A DNA stretch of 64,000 nucleotides from Stenotrophomonas maltophilia (GCF_002138415.1 NZ_CP015612.1:3822001-3886000); one strand, 5' to 3'; shown: positions 1 through 9,596, counted from the stretch's first letter. The notes: generated by a model not told the origin, from the letters alone. Translations and numbers: made by a program.

Positions 1-2
1 TG

Positions 3-662
3 TTCCGACAGGATGACGCGCAGCCGGTGGGCCTGCTGAAGATCGACGTGCCCAGCCGCATCGGCCGCCGCATCATTGCCCCGGCGCTGCCCGACTTCTT
101 CGCGCGCCATCCACAGGTGGAAGTGGACCTGGGCATGACCGACCGCGCGGTGAACCTGATCGAGGACGGTTGCGATGCGGTCCTGCGGGTCGGTCAGTTG
201 GGTGACTCCAGCCTGGTGGCGCGCACACTGGGCCAGCTCGACTTCGTCAACGTTGCCGCGCCGGCCTACCTGCGCGAGCATGGTGTGCCGCAGCATCCTG
301 CCGACCTGCAGCAGCACCGCGCGGTGAACTATGCATCGCCGACCACGGCACGGGTGGAACCGTGGGAATGGCAGGACGGTGGCCAGTTGCGCACGCTGCC
401 GATGCCCGGCTGGGTACGGGTGAACAGCGCCGAGGCGTCCATCGCGTGCTGCGTGGCGGGACTGGGGTTGCTGCAGATTCCACGCTACGACGTGCAGGCC
501 GAACTGCAGTCAGGCGCATTGGTGGAGGTAATGCCGCAGTACGTGGCGCAGCCCTTGCCGGTGACGCTGTTGCAACCGCACCGGCAACACCGTGCGCTGC
601 GCGTGCAGGTGTTCATTGAATGGCTGCTGCCAGTGCTGCGGAGCGGCCTGCAGCTGCAGTAG
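3..662 (+). CDS. LysR-family transcriptional regulator, 5'-truncated by the window edge
   Basis: Only the C-terminal effector-binding domain is present; the reading frame is open at the left edge, so the N-terminal helix-turn-helix lies outside the window. The visible part starts with the GLLKIDVPSRIGRR strand that opens the periplasmic-binding-like domain of many LysR regulators, and runs through HPQVEVDLGMTDR and the GLGLLQIPRY segment near the end, which are family hallmarks. An internal GTG at 27 is not the true start. The stop codon TAG (660-662) is part of the GTAG head of a REP palindrome, so the repeat begins inside the gene. The target genes cannot be inferred because the divergent neighbour is outside the window. 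Confidence 0.9.
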   Translation, partial: FRQDDAQPVGLLKIDVPSRIGRRIIAPALPDFFARHPQVEVDLGMTDRAVNLIEDGCDAVLRVGQLGDSSLVARTLGQLDFVNVAAPAYLREHGVPQHPADLQQHRAVNYASPTTARVEPWEWQDGGQLRTLPMPGWVRVNSAEASIACCVAGLGLLQIPRYDVQAELQSGALVEVMPQYVAQPLPVTLLQPHRQHRALRVQVFIEWLLPVLRSGLQLQ

Positions 663-816
663 GTCCACGCCATGCGTGGATGCATGCATCAGTGCCAACC
701 AAGGTTGGCACCCACCAGGCCCACCGCAGTAGATCCACGCCATGCGTGGATGCACGCATCAGTGCCAACCAAGGTTGGCACCCACCAAGCCCACCGTAGT
801 AGATCCACGCCATGCG
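659..816. repeat. Tandem GTAG (SMAG-type) REP array, 70-bp period
   Basis: Two full 70-bp units (659-728 and 729-798, four differences by eye) and the first 18 bases of a third (799-816). Each unit contains two palindromes: GTAGATCCACGCCATGCG..., whose stem is ATCCACGC/GCGTGGAT, and GTGCCAACCAAGGTTGGCAC. GTAG-headed palindromes of this kind are the SMAG repeats known from S. maltophilia. The array fills the gap between the LysR stop and the smeP stop region, at convergent gene ends. Confidence 0.9.
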
Positions 817-840
817 CCCCCGGCCGCAGAACCCGGGGCA

Positions 841-3800
841 TTACGCCCCGGATTCATCCGGCTTCACCCGGAACCACGCCGCGTACAGCGCCGGCAGGAA
901 CACCAGGGTCAGCACGGTGCCCACGATCAGGCCACCCATGATCGAGATCGCCATCGAGCCATAGAACGCGCTGCGCGACAGCGGAATCATCGCCAGCACC
1001 GCTGCCAGCGCGGTCAGCACGATCGGGCGGAAACGGCGCACCGTGGCATCGATGATCGAATGCCAGCGGTCATGCCCGGCATCGATGTCCTGCTGGATCT
1101 GGTCGATCAGGATCACCGAGTTGCGCATGATCATACCGGCCAGTGCAATCGTGCCCAACAGCGCTACGAAGCCGAATGGCGCGCGGAACAGCAGCAGGAA
1201 CAGGGTCGCACCGATGATGCCCAGCGGCGCGGTCACCAGCACCATCGCCGCACGCGAGAAGCTGCGCAGCTGCAGCATCAGCAGTGTCGCCACCACCACC
1301 AGGAACAGCGGCATGCCGGCCTTGATCGAGTTCTGGCCACGTGCCGAATCCTCCACGGTACCGCCGGTTTCCAGCAGGTAGCCGCTGGGCAGCTCGGCAC
1401 GGATGCCGTCCAGCGTCGGCAGGATCTGGTGCACCACGTCCAGCGGCTGCATGCCATCGCTGATGTCGGCACGCACGGTTACCGTCGGCAGGCGGTTGCG
1501 GTGCCAGATGATGCCGTCCTCGAAGCCGTACTCCATCGTCGCCACCTGCGACAGCGTTATGCTGCCGCCGTTGGCGGTGGGCATCGACAGGCTGGACAGC
1601 AGCTCCAGCTGGTTGCGCTCATCGGCCGGCCCGCGCAGCAGCATCTCGATCTGGCGGTTGCCTTCGCGATACACGCTCACCGACTGCCCGGCCAGTGAAC
1701 TGGACAGGAACTGGCTGACCTGGGCACTGCTCACGCCCAACGCGCGGGCACGCTCCTGGTCGATCACCAGCCGCACTACCTTGCTCGGCTCGCTCCAGTC
1801 CAGGTTGACGTTCATCACGTGCGGGTTCTCACGCACCTTGGCTTCGACCTGGCGCGCGATCGCCTGCACCTTCTCGATGTGCTCGCCGGAGATGCGCATC
1901 TGCACCGGGTAACCGACCGGCGGACCATTCTCCAGGCGGGTCACGCGCATCTGCACGTCCGGGAACTTCTGAATCACTTCGTGCAGCAGCCAATCACGGG
2001 TGCTTTCGCGTGATTTGATGTCCTTGGCCAGCACCACGAACTGGGCGAAGTTGGTGGCCGGCAGCTGCTGGTCCAGCGGCAGGTAGAAACGCGGCGAACC
2101 GGTGCCCACGTAGGACACGTAGTTGGCGATGCCCTCGCGGTTGGACAGCAGCTTCTCCAGCTTCTCGGCCTGGGCCTGGGTCGAGCGCAACGACGCGCCC
2201 TCGGCCAGTTCGATGTCCACCATCAGTTCCGGCCGGGTCGAATCCGGGAAGAACTGCTGCGGCACGAAGCGGAACATCATCAGCGAGAACACGAACAGGG
2301 CGATGGTCGCGGCGATCACCCACCAGCGGTGGCGCAGGCAGCCATCGAGGAAGCGACGGAAGCTGCGGTAGAACGGGCGCTGGTACGGATCATGGTCGTG
2401 CCCGTGCTGTGGCGGTGCGATCAGGTTGGCCAGCGCCGGATAGCGGTCGGCCCACTGCTGGCGCTTGGCCAGCCAGCGCGCGGACAGGCTGCCGGGCTTC
2501 GGTGGCTGCGGATTGAACAGGTCCGGCAGCATCTTGTCGCCCAGGTACGGGATGAACAGCACTGCGGCAATCCACGACACCACCAGTGCGATGGTCACCA
2601 CCTGGAACAGCGAACGGGTGTACTCGCCAGTGCTCGATGCGGCCGTGGCGATCGGCAGGAAGCCGGCCGCCGTGATCAGCGTACCGGTCAGCATCGGGAA
2701 CGCGGTCGACTCCCAAGCGAAGCTGGCCGCGCGCAGGCGGTCGTAACCCTGCTCCATCTTGGTGGCCATCATCTCCACCGCGATGATCGCATCGTCCACC
2801 AGCAGGCCCAGCGCCAGCACCAGCGCGCCCAGCGAGATCTTGTGCAGGCCGATGTCGAAGTAGTGCATGACGAAGAAGGTCATCGCCAGCACCAGCGGGA
2901 TGGTCACACCCACCACCAGGCCGGTGCGCAGGCCCAGCGAGAAGAAGCTGACCAGCAGCACGATCACCACTGCTTCGGTCAGCACCTGCACGAACTCGCC
3001 GACCGACTCCTCCACCGACTGCGGCTGGTCGGAGACCTTGCGCAGCTGCATGCCGGCCGGCAGGGTCTTCTGCAGCCGTTCGAACTCGGCATCAAGGTTG
3101 GCGCCGAGCTTGAGGATGTCACCGCCATCCTTCATCGCCACCGCCAGGCCGATGGCCTCTTCGCCCATGAAGCGCATCTTCGGCGACGCCGGATCGGCGA
3201 AGCCGCGCTTGACCTCGGCAATGTCACCCAGGTGCACGGTGCGGTCGCCAGCACGGATCGGGAACTGGCGGATGGCGTCGATGTCGTTGAACTGGCCGGT
3301 CACGCGCAGCTGCACGCGGTCGGTGGCGGTCTCGAAGAAGCTGGTGCCGGTGACCGCGTTCTGGTCGGCCAGTGCCTGCTGCACCTGCTGCATCGACACA
3401 CCCAGCGTCGCCAGGCGGGTGTTGGACAGCTCGATCCACACCTTCTCGTCCTGCAGGCCGACCAGGTCGATCTTGCCGACGTCAGGCACGCGCTGCAGTT
3501 CCAGCTGGATGCGGTCGGCGTAATCACGCATCACCGCATAGTCGAAGCCCTTGCCGGTCAACGCATAGATGTTGCCGTAGGTGTCGCCGAACTCATCGTT
3601 GAAGAACGGGCCGACGATTTCGCGCGGCAACGTCGGGCGGATGTCGCCCACGCGTTTGCGTACCTGGTACCAGAGGTCCGGGATCTGCTTGGAACGCAGG
3701 CTGTCGCGCGCCATGAAGATGATCTGCGACTCGCCCGGTCGCGAGTACGAGCGGATGAACTCATACTCGCCGGTGTTCATCAGTGCCTTCTCGAGCGGCT

Positions 3801-4002
3801 CGGTCACCTGCCGCGAGACCTGTTCGGCGGTGGCACCCGGCCACAGCGTGCGCACCACCATTGCCTTGAAGGTGAACGGTGGATCTTCGGACTGGCCCAG
3901 ATGCTTGTACGACCACGCACCGATCAGCGCGAACGCCAGCATAGCGAACAGCACCAGGGGTCGGTTGGCCAGCGCCCACTCGGATAGATTGAAGCGGCGC
4001 AC
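841..4002 (-). CDS. smeP: RND multidrug efflux inner-membrane transporter SmeP
   Basis: A protein of 1053 residues, the usual length of AcrB-type proton-driven transporters. The first transmembrane helix lies near residues 10-32. The TM4 motif LGLLVDDAIIAVE carries the paired aspartates needed for proton relay. The large periplasmic loops and the C-terminal TM block (ALAGMIMRNSVILIDQIQ) match the family. The start is GTG (RC of 4000-4002), four bases after the smeO stop, so smeO and smeP are one operon. Gene order with smeRo, pcm and tolC matches the published SmeOP-TolCSm system, which exports several antibiotics and is repressed by SmeRo. The naming rests on synteny and family, not on a sequence search. 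Confidence 0.93.
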   Translation of the reverse strand: MRRFNLSEWALANRPLVLFAMLAFALIGAWSYKHLGQSEDPPFTFKAMVVRTLWPGATAEQVSRQVTEPLEKALMNTGEYEFIRSYSRPGESQIIFMARDSLRSKQIPDLWYQVRKRVGDIRPTLPREIVGPFFNDEFGDTYGNIYALTGKGFDYAVMRDYADRIQLELQRVPDVGKIDLVGLQDEKVWIELSNTRLATLGVSMQQVQQALADQNAVTGTSFFETATDRVQLRVTGQFNDIDAIRQFPIRAGDRTVHLGDIAEVKRGFADPASPKMRFMGEEAIGLAVAMKDGGDILKLGANLDAEFERLQKTLPAGMQLRKVSDQPQSVEESVGEFVQVLTEAVVIVLLVSFFSLGLRTGLVVGVTIPLVLAMTFFVMHYFDIGLHKISLGALVLALGLLVDDAIIAVEMMATKMEQGYDRLRAASFAWESTAFPMLTGTLITAAGFLPIATAASSTGEYTRSLFQVVTIALVVSWIAAVLFIPYLGDKMLPDLFNPQPPKPGSLSARWLAKRQQWADRYPALANLIAPPQHGHDHDPYQRPFYRSFRRFLDGCLRHRWWVIAATIALFVFSLMMFRFVPQQFFPDSTRPELMVDIELAEGASLRSTQAQAEKLEKLLSNREGIANYVSYVGTGSPRFYLPLDQQLPATNFAQFVVLAKDIKSRESTRDWLLHEVIQKFPDVQMRVTRLENGPPVGYPVQMRISGEHIEKVQAIARQVEAKVRENPHVMNVNLDWSEPSKVVRLVIDQERARALGVSSAQVSQFLSSSLAGQSVSVYREGNRQIEMLLRGPADERNQLELLSSLSMPTANGGSITLSQVATMEYGFEDGIIWHRNRLPTVTVRADISDGMQPLDVVHQILPTLDGIRAELPSGYLLETGGTVEDSARGQNSIKAGMPLFLVVVATLLMLQLRSFSRAAMVLVTAPLGIIGATLFLLLFRAPFGFVALLGTIALAGMIMRNSVILIDQIQQDIDAGHDRWHSIIDATVRRFRPIVLTALAAVLAMIPLSRSAFYGSMAISIMGGLIVGTVLTLVFLPALYAAWFRVKPDESGA

Positions 4003-4006
4003 CGGC

Positions 4007-5137
4007 TTACTCCTTGGCCTTGGCGGCAGCCGCCGGCGCGGCCGGCTTCAGCACCGGGCGGTTCTGCCGATCCACGGCGATCACCGGCTGGCCCGCCCGC
4101 AACAGGTGGCCACCGGCGGCAACCACCCAGTCACCCGCGTTCACGCCGGACAGCACCGGCACGCTCTCGCTGCCAAACGCACCGGTGGTGACCACTGCGG
4201 CCTTCAGCGTGCTGTTGGCCGGATCGACCACCCACACGCTGGCGGCACCATTGGCACCGCGCTGCAGTGCGCCCAGCGGCAGCTGCAGGGTGCCGTGGCG
4301 GCCGGCGCTGCTGTAGACGCGTGCACTCTGGCCCAGCTCGACATCGGCCAGCGCATCGGCTGCCAGGCTGACCCGGGTTGCATAGGTGCGTGCCTGCGGA
4401 TCGGCGGCGGCAGCGATCTCGCGGATCGTGCCCGGCAGGCGCTGGCCCGGGCGGTTCCACAACTCCACCTCGACCGGCTGGCCAACCGCATAGTCGCGGA
4501 TGGTGGCTTCGGGCAGGTCGATCAGCACTTCGCGGCCACCGTCGGCGGCCAGGTTGAAGATGGTCTGGCCGGCGGACACCACCTGCCCGGCCTCGGCCTC
4601 GCGGCTGGCGATCACGCCGTCAGCCGGTGCGCGCAGCTGCGCGTAGTCGGCCTGGTTGCGCAGCACATCGAGGTTGGCGCGGGCGGCGTTGGCCTGGCCC
4701 TGTGCCGCTTTGAACGCGGCCGACTGCTGGTCCAGCTGCGAACGGCTGACCAGTTGCTGGTCCGCCAGCACCTGGTAGCGCTTGAGGTCATCGCGGGCAC
4801 GCACCAGGTCGGCTTCAGCTGCGGCCAGCTGCGCCTGCGAAGCGCGGGCCTGCAACGCGAAGTCGGCTGCATCCAGCTCGGCCAGCACATCGCCCTTCTT
4901 CACCCGTTGCCCGGCATCGACATGGCGCTTGACCAGGTTGCCACCGACGCGGAACGACAGCGGGCTTTCCTGCCGGGCACGCACCGTGCCCGGGAACGCC
5001 GCCGGCGCCTGTCCGGCCTGTTCGCCGGGATGAACCACCAGTACTGGCACGGCCGCCTGTGGCGCCTGTTCCTGTCCCGAACAGGCTGCCAGCGCAGCCA
5101 CCCACACCATACCGCCCATCCAGCGCACGATCTTCAT
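4007..5137 (-). CDS. smeO: RND efflux periplasmic adaptor SmeO (membrane fusion protein)
   Basis: A 376-residue adaptor linking SmeP to an outer-membrane TolC channel. It begins with a lipoprotein signal ending LAAC (Cys19), so the mature protein is probably lipid-anchored. Next come a biotinyl-lipoyl-like half (ESPLSFRVGGNLVKRHVDAG), an alpha-helical coiled-coil hairpin rich in Gln/Ala (about residues 95-165) and beta-barrel segments. It is first gene of the smeOP operon, transcribed away from smeRo across a 118-bp intergenic region where the repressor probably binds. Confidence 0.93.
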   Translation of the reverse strand: MKIVRWMGGMVWVAALAACSGQEQAPQAAVPVLVVHPGEQAGQAPAAFPGTVRARQESPLSFRVGGNLVKRHVDAGQRVKKGDVLAELDAADFALQARASQAQLAAAEADLVRARDDLKRYQVLADQQLVSRSQLDQQSAAFKAAQGQANAARANLDVLRNQADYAQLRAPADGVIASREAEAGQVVSAGQTIFNLAADGGREVLIDLPEATIRDYAVGQPVEVELWNRPGQRLPGTIREIAAAADPQARTYATRVSLAADALADVELGQSARVYSSAGRHGTLQLPLGALQRGANGAASVWVVDPANSTLKAAVVTTGAFGSESVPVLSGVNAGDWVVAAGGHLLRAGQPVIAVDRQNRPVLKPAAPAAAAKAKE

Positions 5138-5255
5138 CGGTCAACGTCCTGAAAACGCAGGGTTGCAACTAAGGGGGAGCCGCGACTGCCGGCCCAATTT
5201 AATAAACCGGCCGGTATAGTATAAATATCGAACCGCTTGGTCTAGTATTGTCGCG
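5138..5255. promoter_or_regulatory. smeO-smeRo divergent promoter/operator region
   Basis: This 118-bp gap lies between two divergent genes and is visibly AT-richer than its surroundings (AATTTAATAAA, TATAGTATAAATAT). It holds a perfect palindrome ACCGGCCGGT at 5206-5215 flanked by A/T tracts, a plausible half of a TetR operator. SmeRo is reported to repress both smeOP and tolC. The exact operator is an inference from the palindrome. Confidence 0.55.
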
Positions 5256-5936
5256 ATGAGTTCTCCCACTTCCCGCAAGCCGTCGGCCAAGCCCGCTGCC
5301 AAGGCCGCCGGACCCGGGCGTCCCAAGGACCTCGGCAAGCGCGCGGCGATCCTTGAAGCAGCCAAGGCACTGTTCATCGAACAGGGCTATACCGGCGTGA
5401 GCATGGACACCATCGCTGCTCAGGCGGGCGTCTCGAAGCTGACTGTGTACAGCCACTTCGGCGACAAGGAGACCCTGTTCTCCGAGGCCGTGCAGTCAAA
5501 ATGCATTGAAATGCTGCCCGATGCCCTGTTCGTGACCGACGCGGATGGCCCGCTGCGCGACCAGCTGATCGGCATCGGCCTGGCCTTCTTCGAACTGATC
5601 ACCTCCGACGCGGCAATCTCGATCCAGCGCATGATGATGGCGCCGGAGACCGATGAGCGCCTGCGCGAGCTGTTCTGGCAGGCCGGCCCGGAGCGTACCT
5701 GCGAGGCCCTGGCCGACTTCCTGCGCGCGCGCGGCGAACGCGGCGAGCTGGACATCCCCGACTATTACCTGGCCGGTCAGCAGTTCCTGACGCTGGTCAA
5801 GGGCGAAGTGCACATGCATATGATGTGCGGCATGCCACTGTCACCGGTGGAGTGCGACCCTCTTGCCCATGTGACCGCCAGCATCGACTTCTTCCTGCGC
5901 GCCTATGCGCCGCGAGGGGCCGGGACGGCTGAATAA
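5256..5936 (+). CDS. smeRo: TetR-family repressor SmeRo
   Basis: A 226-residue TetR regulator. After a basic, low-complexity N-terminal tail (residues 1-25, rich in Lys/Pro/Ala) comes the DNA-binding helix-turn-helix, with recognition helix in GVSKLTVYSHFGDKETLF (about 58-75). A C-terminal ligand-binding domain of the AefR/TetR_C type follows. It is transcribed divergently from smeO and in the same direction as pcm and tolC. The published role is repression of both smeOP and the pcm-tolC side. The tail before the HTH is long for the family and could add DNA contacts. Confidence 0.92.
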   Translation: MSSPTSRKPSAKPAAKAAGPGRPKDLGKRAAILEAAKALFIEQGYTGVSMDTIAAQAGVSKLTVYSHFGDKETLFSEAVQSKCIEMLPDALFVTDADGPLRDQLIGIGLAFFELITSDAAISIQRMMMAPETDERLRELFWQAGPERTCEALADFLRARGERGELDIPDYYLAGQQFLTLVKGEVHMHMMCGMPLSPVECDPLAHVTASIDFFLRAYAPRGAGTAE

Positions 5937-6072
5937 CCAAAACTGAACAAACCGGAGGTCGCGATGACTTCCGGCACTGCGACCCCGGCCACCCGGCAGC
6001 TGATGCTCTGGGCGCGCCGCCGGCCTCCGGCACCGGTAAAATGGCCGGCCCACTGCGCTGGATTTGAACCTC

Positions 6073-6720
6073 ATGACGATTGATTACGCCCACGCCCGCG
6101 AACTGATGGTGGAACAGCAGATCCGTCCCTGGGACGTGCTGGACATCAAGGTGCTCGACGTCCTGGCCCGCCTGCCGCGCGAGGCCTTTGTCGCCGACGC
6201 GCACCGGGCACTGGCCTACGCCGATGTCGAACTGCCGATCGGCCATGGCCAGAAGATGATGAAGCCGGTCATCGAGGGCCGTACCCTGCAGGCACTGGAC
6301 CTGCAGCCGGGTGACGAAGTGCTGGAGATCGGCACCGGCAGCGGCTTCCTGGCAGCCTGCATCGGCGCGCTGGCGCGCGACGTGCTGAGCCTGGAGATCG
6401 ACCCGGAGCTGGCTGCCGCCGCACGTGCGCGCCTGGATGCTTCCGGCCTGGGCACCAACGTCCGCGTGGAAGTGGCTGACGCCCTGTCCTGGCAGACCGA
6501 ACGCCGCTTTGACGTGATCTGTGTCACTGGTGCGGTCGACGTGGTGCCGTCACAGTTTGCTTCGTGGCTGCGTCCGGGTGGTCGCCTGTTCGTGATCCAC
6601 GGCCGCTCGCCGGCGATGGAGGCCCTGCTGGTCAAGGCCGACGGCAGCAGCGAGTCCCTGTTCGAGACCGATATCGATTACCTGCGCGGTGCCGCCCCGG
6701 CACCCCAGTTCCACCTCTGA
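6073..6720 (+). CDS. pcm: Protein-L-isoaspartate O-methyltransferase
   Basis: A protein of 215 residues. It methylates isoaspartyl residues in aged proteins, using S-adenosylmethionine. Seen: the substrate-side MVEQQIRPWDVLD segment, the SAM-binding motif VLEIGTGSGFLAACIGALA (about residues 78-96), and the post-motif SLEIDPE. I chose the ATG at 6073 (MTIDYAHA); an upstream TTG at 6064 is in frame but less likely. The gene ends 16 bases before tolC, so the two are probably co-transcribed. Its place between a repressor and a pump component has no obvious functional reason and is conserved in the S. maltophilia cluster. Confidence 0.92.
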   Translation: MTIDYAHARELMVEQQIRPWDVLDIKVLDVLARLPREAFVADAHRALAYADVELPIGHGQKMMKPVIEGRTLQALDLQPGDEVLEIGTGSGFLAACIGALARDVLSLEIDPELAAAARARLDASGLGTNVRVEVADALSWQTERRFDVICVTGAVDVVPSQFASWLRPGGRLFVIHGRSPAMEALLVKADGSSESLFETDIDYLRGAAPAPQFHL

Positions 6721-6736
6721 GTCCAAGGAAGCCGCA

Positions 6737-8095
6737 ATGATCCGCCGATCCCTCGCTGTTGCGCTGGCCACTGCCCTGCTGCCGTTGTCCGCCCATGCCG
6801 CCGACCTGCTGCAGGTCTACGAGATGGCCCGCAACGGCGATCCGCAGCTGTCGGCTGCCGAATCGACCCGGCTGTACGACAAGGAAGGCGCCGTGCAGGC
6901 GCGCGCTGCCCTGCTGCCGCAGATCGACGGCACAGCCACGCTGAACCGCTCGCGCAGCGAAGCCGACCATGACGCCAACTCCGGCACTGTCACCAGCAAG
7001 CGCCGCAACTACACGATCAACGGCAGCCAGACGCTGTTCAACTGGACCCAGATCAACAACCTGCGTTCGCAGCGCGAGCTGAGCAAGGCGGCGGATTTCA
7101 CCCTCGATTCGGCCAACGACAGCCTGATCGTGCGCACCTCGGCGGCCTATTTCAACGTGCTGGTGGCGATCGAATCGCTGAACGCCGCACAGACCAATGA
7201 AGCGGCCGCGAAGAAGCAGTTCGACTTCGCCGACAAGCGCCTGGAAGTGGGCCTGGCGCCGATCACCGACGTGCACGAAGCACGCGCCCAGTACGACCAG
7301 GCGCGTGCCAACACCATCGTTGCGCAGAACACCCTGGCCGATAACTACCAGGCCCTGACCGAACTGACCGGCCAGCCGGTGGTGAACCTGCGCGGCCTGC
7401 CGGCGGACTTCCGCCCGGAAGTGCCGGCCAACCGTGGCAACATTGATGAGCTGGTGCACCAGGCCACCAACCAGAATCCGGCACTGAAGGCACAGGAACT
7501 GAAGGTCAGCGCCGCCGAGGCCGGCGTGCAGGCCGCACGTGGTGGCCACTACCCGACCCTGTCGCTGGGCGGCAGCTGGGGCAAGACCGCCACCTGGGGC
7601 GACAGCACCGGTGCTGGCTCGTTGTCGCCGGATGCACGCACCAACAGCATCGGCCTGACCCTGAGCGTGCCGATCTTCTCCGGTGGTGCCACCCAGTCGG
7701 GCGTGCGCCAGGCGCTGGCCCAGCGTGACATCGCACAGGACGGCTACGAACAGCAGAAGCGCGCCCTGGACCGCAACACCCGCAATGCCTACCAGACCCT
7801 GGTGCAGGGCATCAGCGAAGTGGAAGCCCGTCGCCTGGCGGTGGTCTCGGCGCAGAGCGCGTACGACGCGTCGCAGGTCGGCCTGGAAGTCGGTACCCGA
7901 ACCGTGCTGGACGTGATCCAGAACCAGCGCATCCTGTTCTCGGCGCAGCTGGACTACGCCCAGGCCCGCTACACCTTCCTGCAGAACCGCCTGCTGCTGA
8001 GCCAGTCGCTGGGTGCGCTGGATGTGGCCGAGCTGCAGGACGTGAACCGCCTGCTGACCCAGGACGCGGGCAACCCGGCAACGACCACGCACTGA
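6737..8095 (+). CDS. tolC: Outer-membrane efflux channel TolC
   Basis: A 452-residue TolC-family channel. An AAGGA ribosome site (6725-6729) precedes the ATG. A classical signal peptide ends at SAHA-ADLLQ (about residue 21). The mature part shows the two repeated OEP halves, with long amphipathic helices (AAKKQFDFADKRLEVGLAP; the TRTVLDVIQNQR segment near the end is a strong TolC signature). It forms the outer-membrane duct for SmeOP and possibly for other pumps in the cell. It is the last gene of the smeRo-pcm-tolC direction and is followed at once by a strong terminator. Confidence 0.94.
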   Translation: MIRRSLAVALATALLPLSAHAADLLQVYEMARNGDPQLSAAESTRLYDKEGAVQARAALLPQIDGTATLNRSRSEADHDANSGTVTSKRRNYTINGSQTLFNWTQINNLRSQRELSKAADFTLDSANDSLIVRTSAAYFNVLVAIESLNAAQTNEAAAKKQFDFADKRLEVGLAPITDVHEARAQYDQARANTIVAQNTLADNYQALTELTGQPVVNLRGLPADFRPEVPANRGNIDELVHQATNQNPALKAQELKVSAAEAGVQAARGGHYPTLSLGGSWGKTATWGDSTGAGSLSPDARTNSIGLTLSVPIFSGGATQSGVRQALAQRDIAQDGYEQQKRALDRNTRNAYQTLVQGISEVEARRLAVVSAQSAYDASQVGLEVGTRTVLDVIQNQRILFSAQLDYAQARYTFLQNRLLLSQSLGALDVAELQDVNRLLTQDAGNPATTTH

Positions 8096-8120
8096 GTCGT
8101 CGCCCTGCCGGCAACGAAGA

Positions 8121-8146
8121 AGCCACCCGCGAGGGTGGCTTTTTTG
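8121..8146 (+). terminator. Rho-independent terminator after tolC
   Basis: The stem AGCCACCC / GGGTGGCT (8121-8128 and 8133-8140) with a GCGA loop is followed by a run of T to 8145. It sits 25 bases after the tolC stop. Confidence 0.9.
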
Positions 8147-8163
8147 TGGGCGTTGCACGGCGA

Positions 8164-9381
8164 TCAGCCCGGCCAGACACGCATCCGCTCCACTGCGGCC
8201 AACATGCACAGTGCCGCAGCCACGGGCGCAAGCACCGGCAAGACGGGTGAGGGTGGCACCTGCACACGAAGCACGGCCAGGCACAAGGCCGCCATCACCA
8301 GCAGGGTTGCCGGACCAGGCAGCACCGGCAGCGCACCGACGGGCAGCACCAGCGCCAGCATCGCCGCCGACAACACCACCGCGCCGTACGCCAGTCGCGC
8401 CCGCAATCCCGGCGCTGCATGGCGGGCCGCAGGCCACAGCTGCATCGCCAGGCGCGCGGCCGCCCCCATCAACACCAGCAGCAGCGCCGCCAACCCTGCC
8501 GCGCCGGCCAGTGGCAGCAACGGCATCATCCAGTGCAGCTGCGGGTGCTGCTGCAGTGCCACCGACAACGGTCGCGTACTGGCCAATGCCGGAAACTCCA
8601 CCAGGCCTGCCTGCAACGCGGCCAGCACGATGAGCAGCAACATGGCCAGCAGCAGCATCCCCGCCAGCAGCAGCGGCTGTCGTGCGTTCTCCTGCCGGCC
8701 GATGCCGGGAAATCCCAGTGCAAGGCCAACACTGGCGAACACACCGAGCAGCGGTACGCTCGCCGCCAGCACCCCACCCAGTCCGAAACGATAAGGCGCC
8801 GTTGCTTCCGGCAACCATGGGATCCAAAGTGCGTAGTGCACGTAACGCGCCGCCAGGGCCAGCAGGAGCAGGCCGATGCCGATCTTCATCGTCAGCAGCG
8901 CACAGGCAACCAGTACCGCGCGACGTGGCGGCAGCAACCCGACCACGCCAAGCAGAAGCAGGCCGAACACCGCCGCCAGCTGATCCGGCATGGCGTTGCC
9001 GGCATCGATGCCGCAGCGGAGCAGGAACACGCGCAGATGACTGGCCATGGATTGCGCCGCGCCGGCACTGGTCGCCACCAGCTCCAGCAGCAACATGCCA
9101 CCCAGCAGGCCGCCGGATGCCCTGCCCCATCCCGCGCGCAGCAGACCCTGCAGACCAGCGACGGGCAGCTGCTGGTTCAGGACGTGCAGACAGTACAGCA
9201 GGGGCATGGTGCCCAGCGCGGCCAACAGCAGGCTCAGTACGATGGCCGGTCCCGCCTGCGCGGCGGTGTGCTGACCGACCAGAGCGATCACGCTGCCACC
9301 CAGCAGCAGCGTCAGTGCCACCGTCGCGACGTGATCCCTGCCGAGGCAGGCATCCCGGTCGCAGCTGTTGTCGCTGTCCAT
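8164..9381 (-). CDS. Polytopic membrane protein resembling APC-type amino acid permeases
   Basis: A 405-residue, very hydrophobic protein with about 11-12 predicted membrane helices, built mostly from Leu, Ala, Gly and Val. The spacing of helices and segments such as LLGGMLLLELVATSAGAAQSM and LLGVFASVGLALGFPGIG recall amino acid-polyamine-organocation transporters, but I recognise no substrate motif. The start at 9381 is chosen because an AAGGGGAC site lies about 9 bases upstream on the minus strand; a longer frame reaches 9441. It stands alone, convergent with tolC. The transport function is an inference from topology. Confidence 0.65.
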   Translation of the reverse strand: MDSDNSCDRDACLGRDHVATVALTLLLGGSVIALVGQHTAAQAGPAIVLSLLLAALGTMPLLYCLHVLNQQLPVAGLQGLLRAGWGRASGGLLGGMLLLELVATSAGAAQSMASHLRVFLLRCGIDAGNAMPDQLAAVFGLLLLGVVGLLPPRRAVLVACALLTMKIGIGLLLLALAARYVHYALWIPWLPEATAPYRFGLGGVLAASVPLLGVFASVGLALGFPGIGRQENARQPLLLAGMLLLAMLLLIVLAALQAGLVEFPALASTRPLSVALQQHPQLHWMMPLLPLAGAAGLAALLLVLMGAAARLAMQLWPAARHAAPGLRARLAYGAVVLSAAMLALVLPVGALPVLPGPATLLVMAALCLAVLRVQVPPSPVLPVLAPVAAALCMLAAVERMRVWPG

Positions 9382-9596
9382 CGCAAGTCCCCTTGATATC
9401 CGCCCAGGTGCGGTCGGCAGCAGGCTGGCAGCCTGCGCCACGGGGCGGTATCAGAATCTGTACCGGGGGCTCCGCGATGTGACCGCAGACACGATGGAAG
9501 GCCCGTAACCGGTCCTGCTGCGACAGGATTCCGGTCGCTAAGCAGAATTGATGCAGTCGATCACGTCAGCCGACCGGCCTGCTGCCGGTATCCGCC

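Noticed and set aside
659..816. CRISPR array
   Set aside because: The unit is palindromic throughout, there are no unique spacers, and no cas gene is near.
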